From the NCBI GenBank assembly GCA_003153015.1, contig PMBS01000075.1:1-46095 (forward strand): a stretch of DNA of 46,095 nucleotides. The letters run 5' to 3'. Source of the stretch: Myxococcales bacterium. Its GTDB lineage: Bacteria; Myxococcota_A; Polyangia; Fen-1088. Numbering within the stretch: the first letter of the stretch is position 1; each line of letters begins with the position of its first letter. The position numbers and the translations under genes are program-made. The notes beneath the pieces were generated by a model. That model saw only the letters and a program-made list of their open reading frames with translations, did no database searches and was not told the DNA's origin. This document shows positions 33,691 through 41,910 of this stretch, one piece after another.

Positions 33691-34764
33691 ATGGTTTCCT
33701 GTGCAAAATGCGGGCACCCGAATCTTCCCAGTTCCACCACCTGCTCGAAGTGCGGTGCTCCGCTGCCCACCGCGGTGGCTCCGGCCGGACCGCCCATCAT
33801 CGACAGCGTGGATGAGTACGCGCGCCAGGTGGCTGCGCGTGAGGCGATCCGCAAGCGCAACAAGATGATCGTCGCGGCCATCGCTGCGGTTGTGGTGATC
33901 GCGTTGGGGTACCTGCAAGTGAAGGAACGCAACCGCAAGGCGGCCGCACAAGAGAAGCTGAACTACGCCGAGAAGTTCGTCGAGTTGGAAAAGCGCGAGA
34001 CCGGCGCGTTCTGGAACTGCGTGATGGCCAGCGAGGTCGACGTGGGCATGTTCCAAAAGGCCGAGCAGTTCCAGCAGCGTATCGAGTCGGCCTACTTCAC
34101 CCAGCAGAAGACTTTTTCCGACTACCTGACCACCGAGTGCGTGCCCAAGATCGAACGCGCACGCCAAGCCTTTGGTGGGCTGCGCGACGCCCCGGCCGAG
34201 CTGGCCGGCCCCATCGACAAGTACCGCGAAACCCTACCCAAGCTGCAGTCGGGCCTGGAGGACTATGCCGAGAACATCAAGAAGCGCGGCGGGGTCAAAG
34301 ATGTTGACCAGCTCATCCAGGAGACGGGCAATGCCTGGCACTCGACCCCGGACCCCACGCCCGAGGCGGTGGCCTTCGAGAAGTTCCTCTACTGCGCGGT
34401 TCCCGGTCTGGCCAAGCTGAAAGACGCCCAGGTCCTGCTCGAGTTCTTGCGCGACCAGTGCTACTCAAAGGACCCGGTGGCGTTCATGGACAAGGTGCGG
34501 GCTGACTGTGGCGGTTTGCTCAACGTTGCGGACAAGGAAGCCAAGGTGAATCCGAAGTCGGTCCCCACCTGGAAGACCACTCACAAGCAGCTCTTCGAGG
34601 AGGAGGCGCGCCAGCTTCAGGCTTGGGAGAGCTGTGGCAAGCGCTCGCGCAAGGGCAAGAAGAAGGAAGAGCTGGAGAGCTTCCTCCTGACTGTCAACGA
34701 ATACATGGCGGCACGCGCAGGCGTGGCCAACGCCGCCCGAGGGATACAAGAAGCGGCCAAGTAG
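33691..34764 (+). CDS. Zinc-ribbon single-span membrane protein
   Basis: This 357-residue protein has a strong AAGGAGA site. The N-terminus is a four-Cys zinc ribbon (CAKCGHPNLPSSTTCSKCGA, residues 4-23). After a Pro-rich linker and an amphipathic stretch comes one membrane span (about 58-76, MIVAAIAAVVVIALGYL). The rest is helical and presumably periplasmic, with Cys near 110 (WNCVMAS), 150, 240, 265 and 280, and many Lys and Glu. I do not recognise the C-terminal domain. It lies downstream of ctpA on the same strand. A periplasmic client or adaptor is possible, by inference only. Confidence 0.75.
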   Translation: MVSCAKCGHPNLPSSTTCSKCGAPLPTAVAPAGPPIIDSVDEYARQVAAREAIRKRNKMIVAAIAAVVVIALGYLQVKERNRKAAAQEKLNYAEKFVELEKRETGAFWNCVMASEVDVGMFQKAEQFQQRIESAYFTQQKTFSDYLTTECVPKIERARQAFGGLRDAPAELAGPIDKYRETLPKLQSGLEDYAENIKKRGGVKDVDQLIQETGNAWHSTPDPTPEAVAFEKFLYCAVPGLAKLKDAQVLLEFLRDQCYSKDPVAFMDKVRADCGGLLNVADKEAKVNPKSVPTWKTTHKQLFEEEARQLQAWESCGKRSRKGKKKEELESFLLTVNEYMAARAGVANAARGIQEAAK

Positions 34765-34782
34765 CAGACTCGGTCGGCGTGC

Positions 34783-34803
34783 GGGGCGACCGCAGGTCGC
34801 CCC
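34783..34803. repeat. REP-like hairpin, first of a pair
   Basis: GGGGCGACC-GCA-GGTCGCCCC forms a 9-pair perfect stem. It is the same core as at 29351-29369 and is followed by CTACG as there. It lies in the gap between the convergent ends of the zinc-ribbon gene (34764) and the HAD gene (34861). Confidence 0.75.
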
Positions 34804-34829
34804 TACGAAGTCGCCGGCCCTGTCTTGGG

Positions 34830-34854
34830 GCGGGGCGACCTGCGGTCGCCCCGC
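34830..34854. repeat. REP-like hairpin, second of a pair (inverted copy)
   Basis: GCGGGGCGACC-TGC-GGTCGCCCCGC forms an 11-pair perfect stem, the inverted counterpart of the copy at 34783-34803. Together they can also pair with one another as one long outer stem. The pair lies at convergent gene ends, as does the single copy near 29351. Confidence 0.75.
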
Positions 34855-34860
34855 ATGCTT

Positions 34861-35499
34861 TCACATCCGTCGCACGTCCACCCAGCGCATGCCGGCGCGG
34901 CGGGCAGCCTGCAAGCCCAAGTCCGTGTCCTCGTAGACGATGCAGGCCGCGGGCTCCACCCCCAGTCGGCGCGCGGCCTCCAGAAACACGTCAGGCGCTG
35001 GTTTGTGCTGGCGGGTGTCCTCTGCCGTCACCACGACGGGAAACCAGTCGAGCACGCCGATCTGAGCCAGGGTCTTCTCGACCATGCGGCGTTGGCCGCC
35101 CGAGGCCACCGCCATGGGCCCCTTGCCCCGCTGGGCGCGCGCCACCTCCACGACTTTTTCGACGGGCCGGACTTCGCCTATCTTGCGTTCGAATGCCAGC
35201 GCCTTGTCACGCACCAGCGCGTTCACGTCGATTCGCGTGGGGAGCCCGCCGGCTTCGCCGGCGGCGCACCTTCGCGGGAGGGTTTGGGAACCCGTTGCGG
35301 GTTCCCAAAAAAACGACTTGCCCGCCTCGCCGCACAGCTCGACCACGATCTTGTCGGTGGGCATGCCGCCCATCGCATAGAAGCGATCCTCGGGAAAGTC
35401 GATACCGTGGGGCCGCAAGACCTCCAGCCACGCCTGATAGTGGGCCGGCATGGTGTCAGCCAAGGTTCCGTCGCAGTCGAAGATGAGCGCCTGAGTCAC
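34861..35499 (-). CDS. HAD-superfamily phosphatase (beta-phosphoglucomutase/YqaB-like) with in-frame repeat insertion
   Basis: This 212-residue protein starts with GTG at 35499. It has the HAD nucleophile motif FDCDGTLADT (Asp8, Asp10), a GGMPTDKIVVEL cap segment, the Ser motif PMAVASGGQRRMV, the Lys motif QHKPAPDVFLEAARRLG and the acidic VYEDTDLGLQAA. It probably dephosphorylates a sugar phosphate. Residues 65-89 (WEPATGSQTLPRRCAAGEAG, ending LPTR) are encoded by a copy of the 74-nt palindromic repeat, inserted in frame in the cap domain. The flanking sequence continues normally (IDVNALVRDKALAFERK), so the protein is likely made and tolerates the insertion. Whether it is fully active is untested. 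Confidence 0.82.
   Translation of the reverse strand: MTQALIFDCDGTLADTMPAHYQAWLEVLRPHGIDFPEDRFYAMGGMPTDKIVVELCGEAGKSFFWEPATGSQTLPRRCAAGEAGGLPTRIDVNALVRDKALAFERKIGEVRPVEKVVEVARAQRGKGPMAVASGGQRRMVEKTLAQIGVLDWFPVVVTAEDTRQHKPAPDVFLEAARRLGVEPAACIVYEDTDLGLQAARRAGMRWVDVRRM
35234..35307 (-). repeat. 74-nt double-hairpin element, copy inside the HAD gene
   Basis: This copy is in frame inside the HAD phosphatase gene and matches 17056-17129 in reverse orientation over all 74 bases. The stem arms are TGGGAACCC and GGGTTCCCA with a changed loop (GTTGC instead of TGGGA in the sense given), plus the GCCGGC-TTC-GCCGGC stem. The palindrome arms are conserved and the loop varies, as in a mobile or structure-selected unit. 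Confidence 0.8.
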
Positions 35500-35580
35500 A
35501 ACGCTGTCTCATAGCACTTGCGGCTCTTCCGCGCCCAGGGCGATGCACGCGCTCTGCTCATGCCACGACTGGCTGCGTGC

Positions 35581-35611
35581 TTGACGTGGAAAAGCGGGTG
35601 TCTATCACCCG
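35581..35611 (+). promoter_or_regulatory. Possible hsp20 promoter with a dyad operator
   Basis: TTGACG (35581) and TATCAC (35603) are 16 bases apart, a fair housekeeping-type promoter. A perfect 6-base dyad, CGGGTG-TCTAT-CACCCG (35595-35611), covers the -10 region, so a repressor could act there. The hsp20 ribosome site follows at about 35624. Confidence 0.35.
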
Positions 35612-35637
35612 TACAGACCAACAAGGAGGAAGCAAGA

Positions 35638-36120
35638 ATGACCACTCTAATTGTGAGAAATCCGCCAGCCGTTTCCACACGAAGCCGAGCTGACGACTGG
35701 GCCTGGGATCCAGCCCTCGCCATGCGCGAGCTCTGGGGATGGACGCCCTGGACTGCTGCCGAGTTGCCGCCCGCTGTCGAGCAGAGTTTCGCGCCACGTT
35801 TCGACGTGCACGAGACCGTCGGCGAGCTTGTTTTCCGCGCTGATCTTCCCGGCATCAAGCAGGACAACCTCGAGATAACCCTGACGGCAAACCAGCTTCG
35901 TATTGCCGGCCGGCGCGAAGGAACAAAGCACGAAGAAGGCGAACGCAGCTACCTCACCGAGCGCGAATACGGTGCCTTCGAGCGTGTCTTCACCCTGCCC
36001 GAGGGCGTCGACGGCGAAAAGATCCAGGCCACGATGAACGACGGCGTTTTGAGCCTCGTCGTTCCCAAGAAGCCCGAGGTGCAGCCCCGCCAGATCCCCA
36101 TAAGCGTCCCAAAAGCCTAG
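35638..36120 (+). CDS. Small heat-shock protein Hsp20
   Basis: Hsp20 proteins hold unfolding proteins as large oligomers without ATP. The 160-residue product starts at an ATG with AAGGAGGAAGC just upstream; the open frame to 35518 has no such site. An alpha-crystallin domain spans about 55-145 (FDVHETVGELVFRADLPGIK, LRIAGRREGTKHEEGERSY, TEREYGAFERVFTLPEGVDG, DGVLSLVVPKK). The tail carries the IPI-type oligomerisation motif (QIPISV). The N-terminal arm is rich in Trp and Pro. It stands alone, divergent from the HAD gene. Confidence 0.93.
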   Translation: MTTLIVRNPPAVSTRSRADDWAWDPALAMRELWGWTPWTAAELPPAVEQSFAPRFDVHETVGELVFRADLPGIKQDNLEITLTANQLRIAGRREGTKHEEGERSYLTEREYGAFERVFTLPEGVDGEKIQATMNDGVLSLVVPKKPEVQPRQIPISVPKA

Positions 36121-36191
36121 TGCGGCGTCTTGAGCGCTGGCTGCGGTCTTTGTGGTTGACCCCGTCAGAGAAGGCGCGCTAGGACGCCGAC

Positions 36192-37244
36192 ATGAAGATC
36201 GGCTTGGTCGGATTTCCCGGTAGCGGCAAGACAACCGTGTTCAATGCCCTAACCGGGCTGTCCGCGGAAACCGGCTACAACGCCGCCCGCGGCAAGACCA
36301 ACCTGGGCGTGGTCAAGGTTCCCGATGCGCGCGTCGACGCTCTGGCGAACCTGTACAAGCCCAAAAAGACCACCTACGCCGAGATTGCTTTTTCCGACGT
36401 TGCAGCGGCGCCGGCCGGCGCCGAGGGCCGGGGGCTGGACGAGAAGACCTTGGCGGCCATGCGCGAGATGGATGCCCTCTGCCATGTGGTGCGCGGTTTT
36501 GCCGGACCTGCTGGCGAGGCGCCGCGGCCTCTGCACGAGGCCAAGGATTTCGAGGTCGAGATGAACCTCTCGGATCTCATGCTGGTGGAAAAGCGGCTTG
36601 AGCGACTGAAGAAAGAGAAAGGCAAAGCGGGCGAGCAGGAGTTGTTGGAGAGGCTCAAGGCGCAGCTCGACGGGGGGCTGCCCTTGCGGCGGCTGCAGGG
36701 GCTCGGCCCGGCCGACCTGGTGGCCATCTCTGGGTTCCGCTTTCTGACGCTCAAGCCACTCCTTTTGGTGTTGAACGTGGCCGAGGCTGAGGTGGCCAAG
36801 CCGGCACCCGCGGAGCTGGAGGCCTACGCGCGCGAGTCCGGCCTGGGCCTGGTGGTGCTGGCCGGCGCAGTGGAAATGGACATCGCGCAGATGTCGCCCG
36901 ACGAGCAAAAGGACTTCGTGGCTTCGCTGGGCCTGGCCGAGCCGGCGGCCGGGCGTTTCATCCGCGCGGCCTACGCACTCATCGATCTCATTTCGCTGTT
37001 GACTGCAGGGGAAGACGAGTGCCGGGCCTGGCCCATCCGCGCCGGAACCACCGCGCAGAAAGCCGCAGGCAAGATCCACTCGGACATCGAGCGCGGTTTC
37101 ATCCGCGCCGAGGTCATGCGTTGGGACGACCTCTGCAAGCTGGGCAGCGAGGCCAAGTGCCGTGAGGCCGCCAAGCTGCGTCTGGAAGGCAAAGAGTACA
37201 TCGTGGCAGACGGCGACGTGATCAATTTCCGGTTCAACGTGTGA
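36192..37244 (+). CDS. ychF: YchF/Obg-family ATPase/GTPase
   Basis: YchF binds ATP rather than GTP and associates with ribosomes and stress responses. The 350-residue product has the P-loop GFPGSGKTT (about 7-15), a [15 protein letters not shown] segment, the YchF-type NxxE specificity motif in [11 protein letters not shown] in place of Obg's NKxD, a coiled central arm ([25 protein letters not shown]) and a C-terminal TGS domain ([35 protein letters not shown]). The His found in YchF instead of the catalytic Gln cannot be placed with certainty. Upstream is hsp20, with a 71-base gap. Confidence 0.88.
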   Translation: MKIGLVGFPGSGKTTVFNALTGLSAETGYNAARGKTNLGVVKVPDARVDALANLYKPKKTTYAEIAFSDVAAAPAGAEGRGLDEKTLAAMREMDALCHVVRGFAGPAGEAPRPLHEAKDFEVEMNLSDLMLVEKRLERLKKEKGKAGEQELLERLKAQLDGGLPLRRLQGLGPADLVAISGFRFLTLKPLLLVLNVAEAEVAKPAPAELEAYARESGLGLVVLAGAVEMDIAQMSPDEQKDFVASLGLAEPAAGRFIRAAYALIDLISLLTAGEDECRAWPIRAGTTAQKAAGKIHSDIERGFIRAEVMRWDDLCKLGSEAKCREAAKLRLEGKEYIVADGDVINFRFNV

Positions 37245-37280
37245 GGGAACTGTTTGCGGCCAAGCCTGAGTTGAGCCAAC

Positions 37281-38528
37281 ATGGTCGCCATGGCAGCCAA
37301 GCTATGCATCGCGCTTTCTCTTCTCCCTGCCGTATTCCTCTGCAGTTGCAGCGGCGGGAGTCAAACTGCCAATTGCGTTCCCGGCGCTGGCGCTCAGTGT
37401 TTCGTGCCCACCGGCAACATGACCGTGGCAAGGTTCGAGTCCACCGCGACCCTGTTGGACAACGGGAAGGTACTCATCGCCGGCGGGGTTGATAGTCGCT
37501 ACGCGTCCCTCGCGAGCGCGGAGCTATACGACCCGGGCACCGGGAAATTCACCGCCACCGGCAGCATGACCGCGGCCAGGGTTGGTCACACGGCGACCTT
37601 GTTGCCCAACGGGATGGTGCTCATCGCCGGCGGATTCGATACCAGTCAGAATCTCCTGGCGAGCGCGGAGCTATACGACCCAACCGCCGGGAAATTCGCG
37701 GCTACCGGCAGCATGCAAGTGGTAAGGTCTGGTCACAAGGCGACCCGGTTGCTGACCGGGATGGTGCTCATCGCCGGCGGACTCGACGCAAAACACGCGC
37801 CTATCGCGAGCGCAGAATTGTACGACCCAGTGGCCGGGACATTCACCGCCACCGGCGGCATGGCCGATCCAAGGGTTGGTCACACCGCGACTCTGTTGCC
37901 CGGCGGGATGGTCCTCGTCACAGGCGGACTCGGCCTCACCAGCGCAGAATTGTACGATCCAGTAGCCGGGACATTCACCGCCACGGGCAGCATGACCGAT
38001 GTAAGGTCTGCTCACACGGCGACCTTGTTGGGCACCGGGATGGTGCTCGTCGTGGGCGGACTCGGTAGCGGCGTGGCCATCAACCCACCCGATGGCGGCG
38101 CGCTCGACGCCGGCAGCCTAGCGGCCAACCTACCCGATGGCGGCGCGCTCGACGCCGGCGAACTCGAGGGTGGCGTGGCTGGCAACCAGAACGAGAGCAT
38201 GGTGGCTCTCGCAAGCGCGGAACTGTACGACCCAAGCGCCGGGACATTCACAGGAACCCGCAGCATGACCACGGCAAGAGAGGAGCACACGGCGACTTCG
38301 CTGCCGAGCGGGATGGTGCTCTTCGTCGGCGGATCCAACAGTGGCAGCTCGTCTATCGGGAACGTGGAGCTATACGACCCAAGCGCCGGGACATTCGCAG
38401 CAGGCAGCAACATGACCGCGCGGCGGTATGGCCACACGGCGACCTTGTTGCCGAGCGGGCCGGTGCTCATTGCCGGTGGATGGACCGATGCCCGCGCGGA
38501 TCTCGCGAGCGCTGAGCTGTACGAGTAG
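37281..38528 (+). CDS. Kelch-type seven-bladed propeller lipoprotein
   Basis: This 415-residue protein has a lipoprotein signal ending near SC ([13 protein letters not shown]). Seven kelch-like repeats follow, each with a TATLL strand, a GMVLIAGG-type double-Gly strand and an [13 protein letters not shown] strand. Blades of about 45-50 residues recur at the DNA level as well. The first repeat starts near residue 43 and the last ends at the C-terminus, so one propeller closes on itself. Blade five has a long loop with a tandem 45-bp duplication rich in Asp, Gly and Ala. Such propellers bind proteins or glycans on the surface. The start may be ATG 37281 or 37290. Confidence 0.85.
   Translation: MVAMAAKLCIALSLLPAVFLCSCSGGSQTANCVPGAGAQCFVPTGNMTVARFESTATLLDNGKVLIAGGVDSRYASLASAELYDPGTGKFTATGSMTAARVGHTATLLPNGMVLIAGGFDTSQNLLASAELYDPTAGKFAATGSMQVVRSGHKATRLLTGMVLIAGGLDAKHAPIASAELYDPVAGTFTATGGMADPRVGHTATLLPGGMVLVTGGLGLTSAELYDPVAGTFTATGSMTDVRSAHTATLLGTGMVLVVGGLGSGVAINPPDGGALDAGSLAANLPDGGALDAGELEGGVAGNQNESMVALASAELYDPSAGTFTGTRSMTTAREEHTATSLPSGMVLFVGGSNSGSSSIGNVELYDPSAGTFAAGSNMTARRYGHTATLLPSGPVLIAGGWTDARADLASAELYE
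38082..38159 (+). repeat. 45-bp tandem duplication in a kelch loop
   Basis: Bases 38082-38114 and 38127-38159 match over 33 positions with one mismatch, at a period of 45. Both keep the reading frame and code for a PDGGALDAG unit. Confidence 0.75.
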
Positions 38529-38600
38529 TCCTGACGCTAGGTGAGTGAGAGGAAGCAGGTCTAGCCAGGATCTCGCGGAGCGCGATCCAATACGTTGCTG

Positions 38601-38737
38601 GTTAGCTTTTTCACCACAGAGAGCACGGAGGGCACGGAGGTCGGATGGGAAGAAGGAGTCCGGACTGCGCTGGATCCAACCCTTCCATCTCTGCTCCGGC
38701 TCTGTGGCCTCTGTGCACTCTGTGTGAAATAGCTAAC
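38601..38737. repeat. CACAGAG-type inverted-repeat element at convergent gene ends
   Basis: Ends GTTAGCTTTTTCACCACAGAG-like and their complement (CTCTGTGTGAAATAGCTAAC) form a near-perfect terminal inverted repeat of about 20 bases. The CACGGAGGGCACGGAGG and GGCCTCTGTGCA parts continue it inward, and GATGGGAAG with CCCTTCCATC forms an inner arm pair. It is related to 17005-17211 in its ends but not its core. It lies in the 214-base gap between the kelch gene and amrS, whose stops face each other. Confidence 0.7.
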
Positions 38738-38742
38738 TTTGA

Positions 38743-39861
38743 TCACTCTCGGCCGACGTCAGCAAGTGGCAGCCGGCGGTTGCCCCAGTGGCCAGGGGCA
38801 CCGAGAAAGACACCTGGGCACGCGGCCCCACAAGCGGCGCAATGACCGTCGTCGGTGAGGCCCCAGGCGGTCAGCTCATAGAAGTCACGGCCGATGAGGA
38901 GCTTGCCGCAAGCGACGCAGGTCGTGCTGCCCCCGGCCTGGTCGCGCACGTTGCCGGTGTAGACGTATCGCAGCCCATTGCCGAGCGCGATCTGGCGTGC
39001 ACGGCTCAGAGTTTCGGGCGGGGTGGGCGGTTTGTCGCACATGCGGAAGTCGGGGTGAAACGCCGAAAAATGCAGGGGCACGTCCGGACCCAGATTGGCG
39101 CACATCCAGCGGGTCATCTCGTCCAGCTCGCCATCGCTGTCGTTTTCCCCGGGAATCAGCAGGGTTGTGACTTCAAACCAAACCTTGGTCTGCTCGCGCA
39201 GGAAAACCAGGGTGTCGAGCACGGTGGCGAGATCGCCGGCACACAGCTCGCGATAGAAGCGATCGGTGAACGCCTTGAGGTCCACGTTGGCGGCATCCAT
39301 GCGGCGATAGAACTCGGCGCGTGGGGCCGGGCAAACGTAGCCGGCGGTCACCGCGACGGTCTTGATGCCACGCTCGTGGCAGGCGTCAGCCACATCGATG
39401 GCGTATTCGTGAAACACGACTGGATCGTTGTAGGTCATGGCCACGCTCGGGCAGCCATGCCTTTGTGCCGCCCCGGCGATTTCGCCGGGCGAGGCGGCGG
39501 CGGACATGCTCTCGACTTCGCGCGAGCGGGTGCTCTCCCAATTCTGGCAGAACTTGCACGCCAGGTTGCAGCCGGCGGTGCCAAAGGACAGCACTGGCGT
39601 GCCGGGCAGGAAGTGATAGAGCGGCTTCTTCTCGATGGGATCCACGCAAAATCCCGTCGAGCGGCCGTAGCTGGTGAGCACGACCTGCCCCTTCTGGCAG
39701 GCGCGCACGAAACACAGGCCGCGTTGGCCCTCGGCTAGGCGGCAGAAGCGCGGACACAGCTCGCACACCACGTGGTCCTCGCCGTCGCGGCGGAAGTACC
39801 GGGTTGCGACTGACCCAGGATGCTGGCCAGAACCGTTCGGCGTCTTGGCTGACGTGCTCAA
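38743..39861 (-). CDS. amrS: AmmeMemoRadiSam system radical SAM enzyme AmrS
   Basis: This 372-residue member of the AmrS family has the radical SAM cluster motif CNLACKFC (Cys98, 102, 105) with SFGTAG before it. A zinc-like N-terminal pair (CELCPRFC, then CFVRAC, about 33-55) and a C-terminal four-Cys motif (CVACGKLLIG, CAACGAAC) are also present. The family reaction is unproven; it is part of a three-protein set with AmrA (AMMECR1) and AmrB (MEMO). The start is a TTG; no ATG is in frame with a ribosome site. It is divergent from amrB, 41 bases apart. amrA is not in this window. Confidence 0.88.
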   Translation of the reverse strand: MSTSAKTPNGSGQHPGSVATRYFRRDGEDHVVCELCPRFCRLAEGQRGLCFVRACQKGQVVLTSYGRSTGFCVDPIEKKPLYHFLPGTPVLSFGTAGCNLACKFCQNWESTRSREVESMSAAASPGEIAGAAQRHGCPSVAMTYNDPVVFHEYAIDVADACHERGIKTVAVTAGYVCPAPRAEFYRRMDAANVDLKAFTDRFYRELCAGDLATVLDTLVFLREQTKVWFEVTTLLIPGENDSDGELDEMTRWMCANLGPDVPLHFSAFHPDFRMCDKPPTPPETLSRARQIALGNGLRYVYTGNVRDQAGGSTTCVACGKLLIGRDFYELTAWGLTDDGHCAACGAACPGVFLGAPGHWGNRRLPLADVGRE

Positions 39862-39902
39862 CTTTGGTTTCCTCGCGGGAAATACGCAGTAGAGTATAGG
39901 TC

Positions 39903-40691
39903 ATGGGGACGCGTCCTGCCGCGGTAGCCGGGATGTTTTATCCTGGGGAAGCGAAGCGATTGACTGCAGCCGTCGAGGCCTATTTGGCTGACGCACGGCC
40001 TGCAATTCAATCCCGGCCGCCCAAGGCAATCATCGCGCCGCACGCCGGCTACCAGTATTCCGGGCCCATTGCGGGCAGCGCCTACGGCAGCCTGATTCCC
40101 CACGCAAAGGGCATCGAGCGCGTGATCCTGGTGGGCCCGTCGCATCGTGTGCCTTTCAGCGGCGCGGCGTGTAGCCGTGCCGCAGCTTTCGAGACACCTC
40201 TCGGCGCAGTGCCTGTGGATCGCGACGCCATTGAAGCCCTGCTCAAGGATGGGCTGCTTCAGGAAAACGACGCCGCCCACGCCCGCGAGCATAGCCTGGA
40301 AGTGCAGCTGCCCTTTGTGCAGCGGGTTTTCCCCGGCGCGCGCGTGGTGCCGCTCTTGGCTGGCGACCAAGACCACGCCGGCGTGGCTGCGATCCTTGCG
40401 CGCCTGTGGGGCGGGCCGGAGACCATTATCGTGGTCAGCTCGGACCTTTCCCACTACCACGACTATGCGACCGCCCGTCGCCTCGACCACGAAACCGCCG
40501 AGACCATCGAGGCGCGCCGAGCAGGCGCAGTTGATCCCGACCAAGCCTGCGGTGCCACGCCGGTCAATGCGCTCCTGCAGATCGCCACCGACAAGGGCCT
40601 TTCCGCTGCGACGCTCGACCTACGCAATTCCGGCGACACGGCCGGCCCGCGCGACGAGGTCGTGGGCTACGGCGCCTTCGTCTTTGGCTAG
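39903..40691 (+). CDS. amrB: AmmeMemoRadiSam system protein AmrB (MEMO1 family)
   Basis: The 262-residue MEMO-family protein has the metal-binding pattern. AGMFYPGEAKRL opens the domain; IIAPHAGYQYSGPIAGSAY carries the first His; VGPSHRVPF the second; HSLEVQLPFVQ and VVSSDLSHYHD follow. The end GYGAFVFG is the family's usual terminal strand. MEMO is an iron-containing protein in eukaryotes; in bacteria its role with AmrS is unknown. It begins on an ATG with no strong ribosome site. A 23-base copy of its 3' end occurs at 45671-45693. Confidence 0.9.
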   Translation: MGTRPAAVAGMFYPGEAKRLTAAVEAYLADARPAIQSRPPKAIIAPHAGYQYSGPIAGSAYGSLIPHAKGIERVILVGPSHRVPFSGAACSRAAAFETPLGAVPVDRDAIEALLKDGLLQENDAAHAREHSLEVQLPFVQRVFPGARVVPLLAGDQDHAGVAAILARLWGGPETIIVVSSDLSHYHDYATARRLDHETAETIEARRAGAVDPDQACGATPVNALLQIATDKGLSAATLDLRNSGDTAGPRDEVVGYGAFVFG

Positions 40692-40713
40692 AAATCGGCG
40701 ATAGTTCTTGGGC

Positions 40714-41874
40714 ATGTGGGCACCAATAGCTTCCCTGCTGTGGTCTGGGGCGGTCACAGTGCTGCCGACGGGCACGACCTGCCCAAGCGGAGACGCCATC
40801 GCTGCGGAATTGGACCGGCTGAACGCTGCTGCTGCCCTGGCTGTTTTGGGCTCGCCGGAGATCACAATCAAAGACACCAAGATGCATGTTGTCTTGCGCG
40901 GTCGGGACGGTTCTATGCTGGGGGCTCGAGAAGTCGCGGCACCCGAGGGCTGCAAAGAGCGCGCGACCGTCGCCGCAGTGTTCATCGCGGCCTGGGTGGG
41001 AGAGTGGACCACCGCACCCATGGCCGCAGACCAGGACGCCAAGCGCGAAGCTTCGAACCACAACGCGCCGACTCTCCGGTTCAGCGTTCCAGGACCACGC
41101 CCAACAGCCGCGAATCCCGCGAGCGAACCCAGCCTGGTTTCGCGTGAGCAGGGTGAGGTGAAGAAGGCAGACAAGAACTCCCAAGTCGGCCACCCAAGCC
41201 CGCCGCAAGCCAACCCGCGCGCGCAAGGTGAGGTGGCGAAAGCTGACGATCCCAAATTGCCTGAGGCGAAGGAATCGCTGTCCACCAAAGAGGCGGCAGC
41301 AGCTCCGCCAGCAACCGCGGCAGAGACCAAGACCGTTGCGGTCGCGGCCAAGAAGCCGAGGCCAGATCCACGCGGCGAGATCGCCGGGCTAGGATTCGGC
41401 ACACACGACGGAGATGCGGGCACCTTTGGCGCGGGTATTCTCGTGGGCTACAGGCCAACCGGCGCTCTGAACCTGGCCGTACTTTTCGAGGCCACGGGCG
41501 AGCGCGAGCGGGCGCTCGGCCCAGGGTTGGCAGCCTACCGAACCTTCCGCCTCGGGGTTGGGGCCGGCGTGCAACGCAAGTGGGGCCGGGTTTTCGGCGA
41601 TGTCGGGATCTTCCCGGAGTTGACCCTGCTCACCCTCAGCGGCAAACAACTCGCGACCGGGCGTAGCGCGACCACATGGGGAGCGGCAGCAGACCTGCGC
41701 GCACGCCTGGGACTCGCCTGGGGCCGGGTTGCGCCCTTCCTGTTCGCGGGCGGGAGCTATGACCTGCGCGGGGAGCACCTCACCCTCGATGATCGTCCGC
41801 AGACCAGCATCACGCTTTCGCGCTGGAATGTCAGCGCAGGTGCTGGGCTGGCATTTCTTTTCGGCACAAGGTGA
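40714..41874 (+). CDS. Envelope protein with signal peptide, low-complexity linker and beta-barrel-like C-terminus
   Basis: This product of about 386 residues is read from the ATG at 40714; a TTG two codons earlier is possible. A short signal (MWAPIASLLWSGAVTV) leads to an alpha/beta N-domain with two Cys (CPSGDAIAAELDRL, APEGCKERATVAAVFIAAWV). An Ala/Pro/Lys/Glu-rich linker runs from about 105 to 220. The last 155 residues alternate hydrophobic and polar residues in strands (AGILVGYRPTGALNLAVLFEAT, FLFAGGSYDLRG, LSAGAGLAFLFG-type end), as in an outer-membrane barrel. It lies just upstream of the ECF sigma gene and may be an envelope sensor or target. This is inference. Confidence 0.7.
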   Translation: MWAPIASLLWSGAVTVLPTGTTCPSGDAIAAELDRLNAAAALAVLGSPEITIKDTKMHVVLRGRDGSMLGAREVAAPEGCKERATVAAVFIAAWVGEWTTAPMAADQDAKREASNHNAPTLRFSVPGPRPTAANPASEPSLVSREQGEVKKADKNSQVGHPSPPQANPRAQGEVAKADDPKLPEAKESLSTKEAAAAPPATAAETKTVAVAAKKPRPDPRGEIAGLGFGTHDGDAGTFGAGILVGYRPTGALNLAVLFEATGERERALGPGLAAYRTFRLGVGAGVQRKWGRVFGDVGIFPELTLLTLSGKQLATGRSATTWGAAADLRARLGLAWGRVAPFLFAGGSYDLRGEHLTLDDRPQTSITLSRWNVSAGAGLAFLFGTR

Positions 41875-41895
41875 AATGTTCTGCACCTGGCCGTC
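41872..41895 (+). promoter_or_regulatory. ECF-type promoter before the sigma gene
   Basis: TGAAA (41872) and CGTC (41892) are separated by 15 bases, and the TGA of this -35 is the stop of the gene before. The same pair, with identical spacing and the same following bases (CACTAG, then AGGGAGA), occurs at 43451-43474. The elements resemble ECF consensus sites (-35 TGAAAC or GAAC-like, -10 CGTC or CGTA) but with a shorter spacer than usual. Autoregulation is suggested. Confidence 0.5.
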
Positions 41896-41910
41896 ACTAG
41901 ATAGGGAGAC

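Noticed and set aside
34623-35486. 287-residue plus-strand open frame over the HAD gene
   Set aside because: Arg/Pro/Ala-rich shadow of the HAD gene and the repeats.
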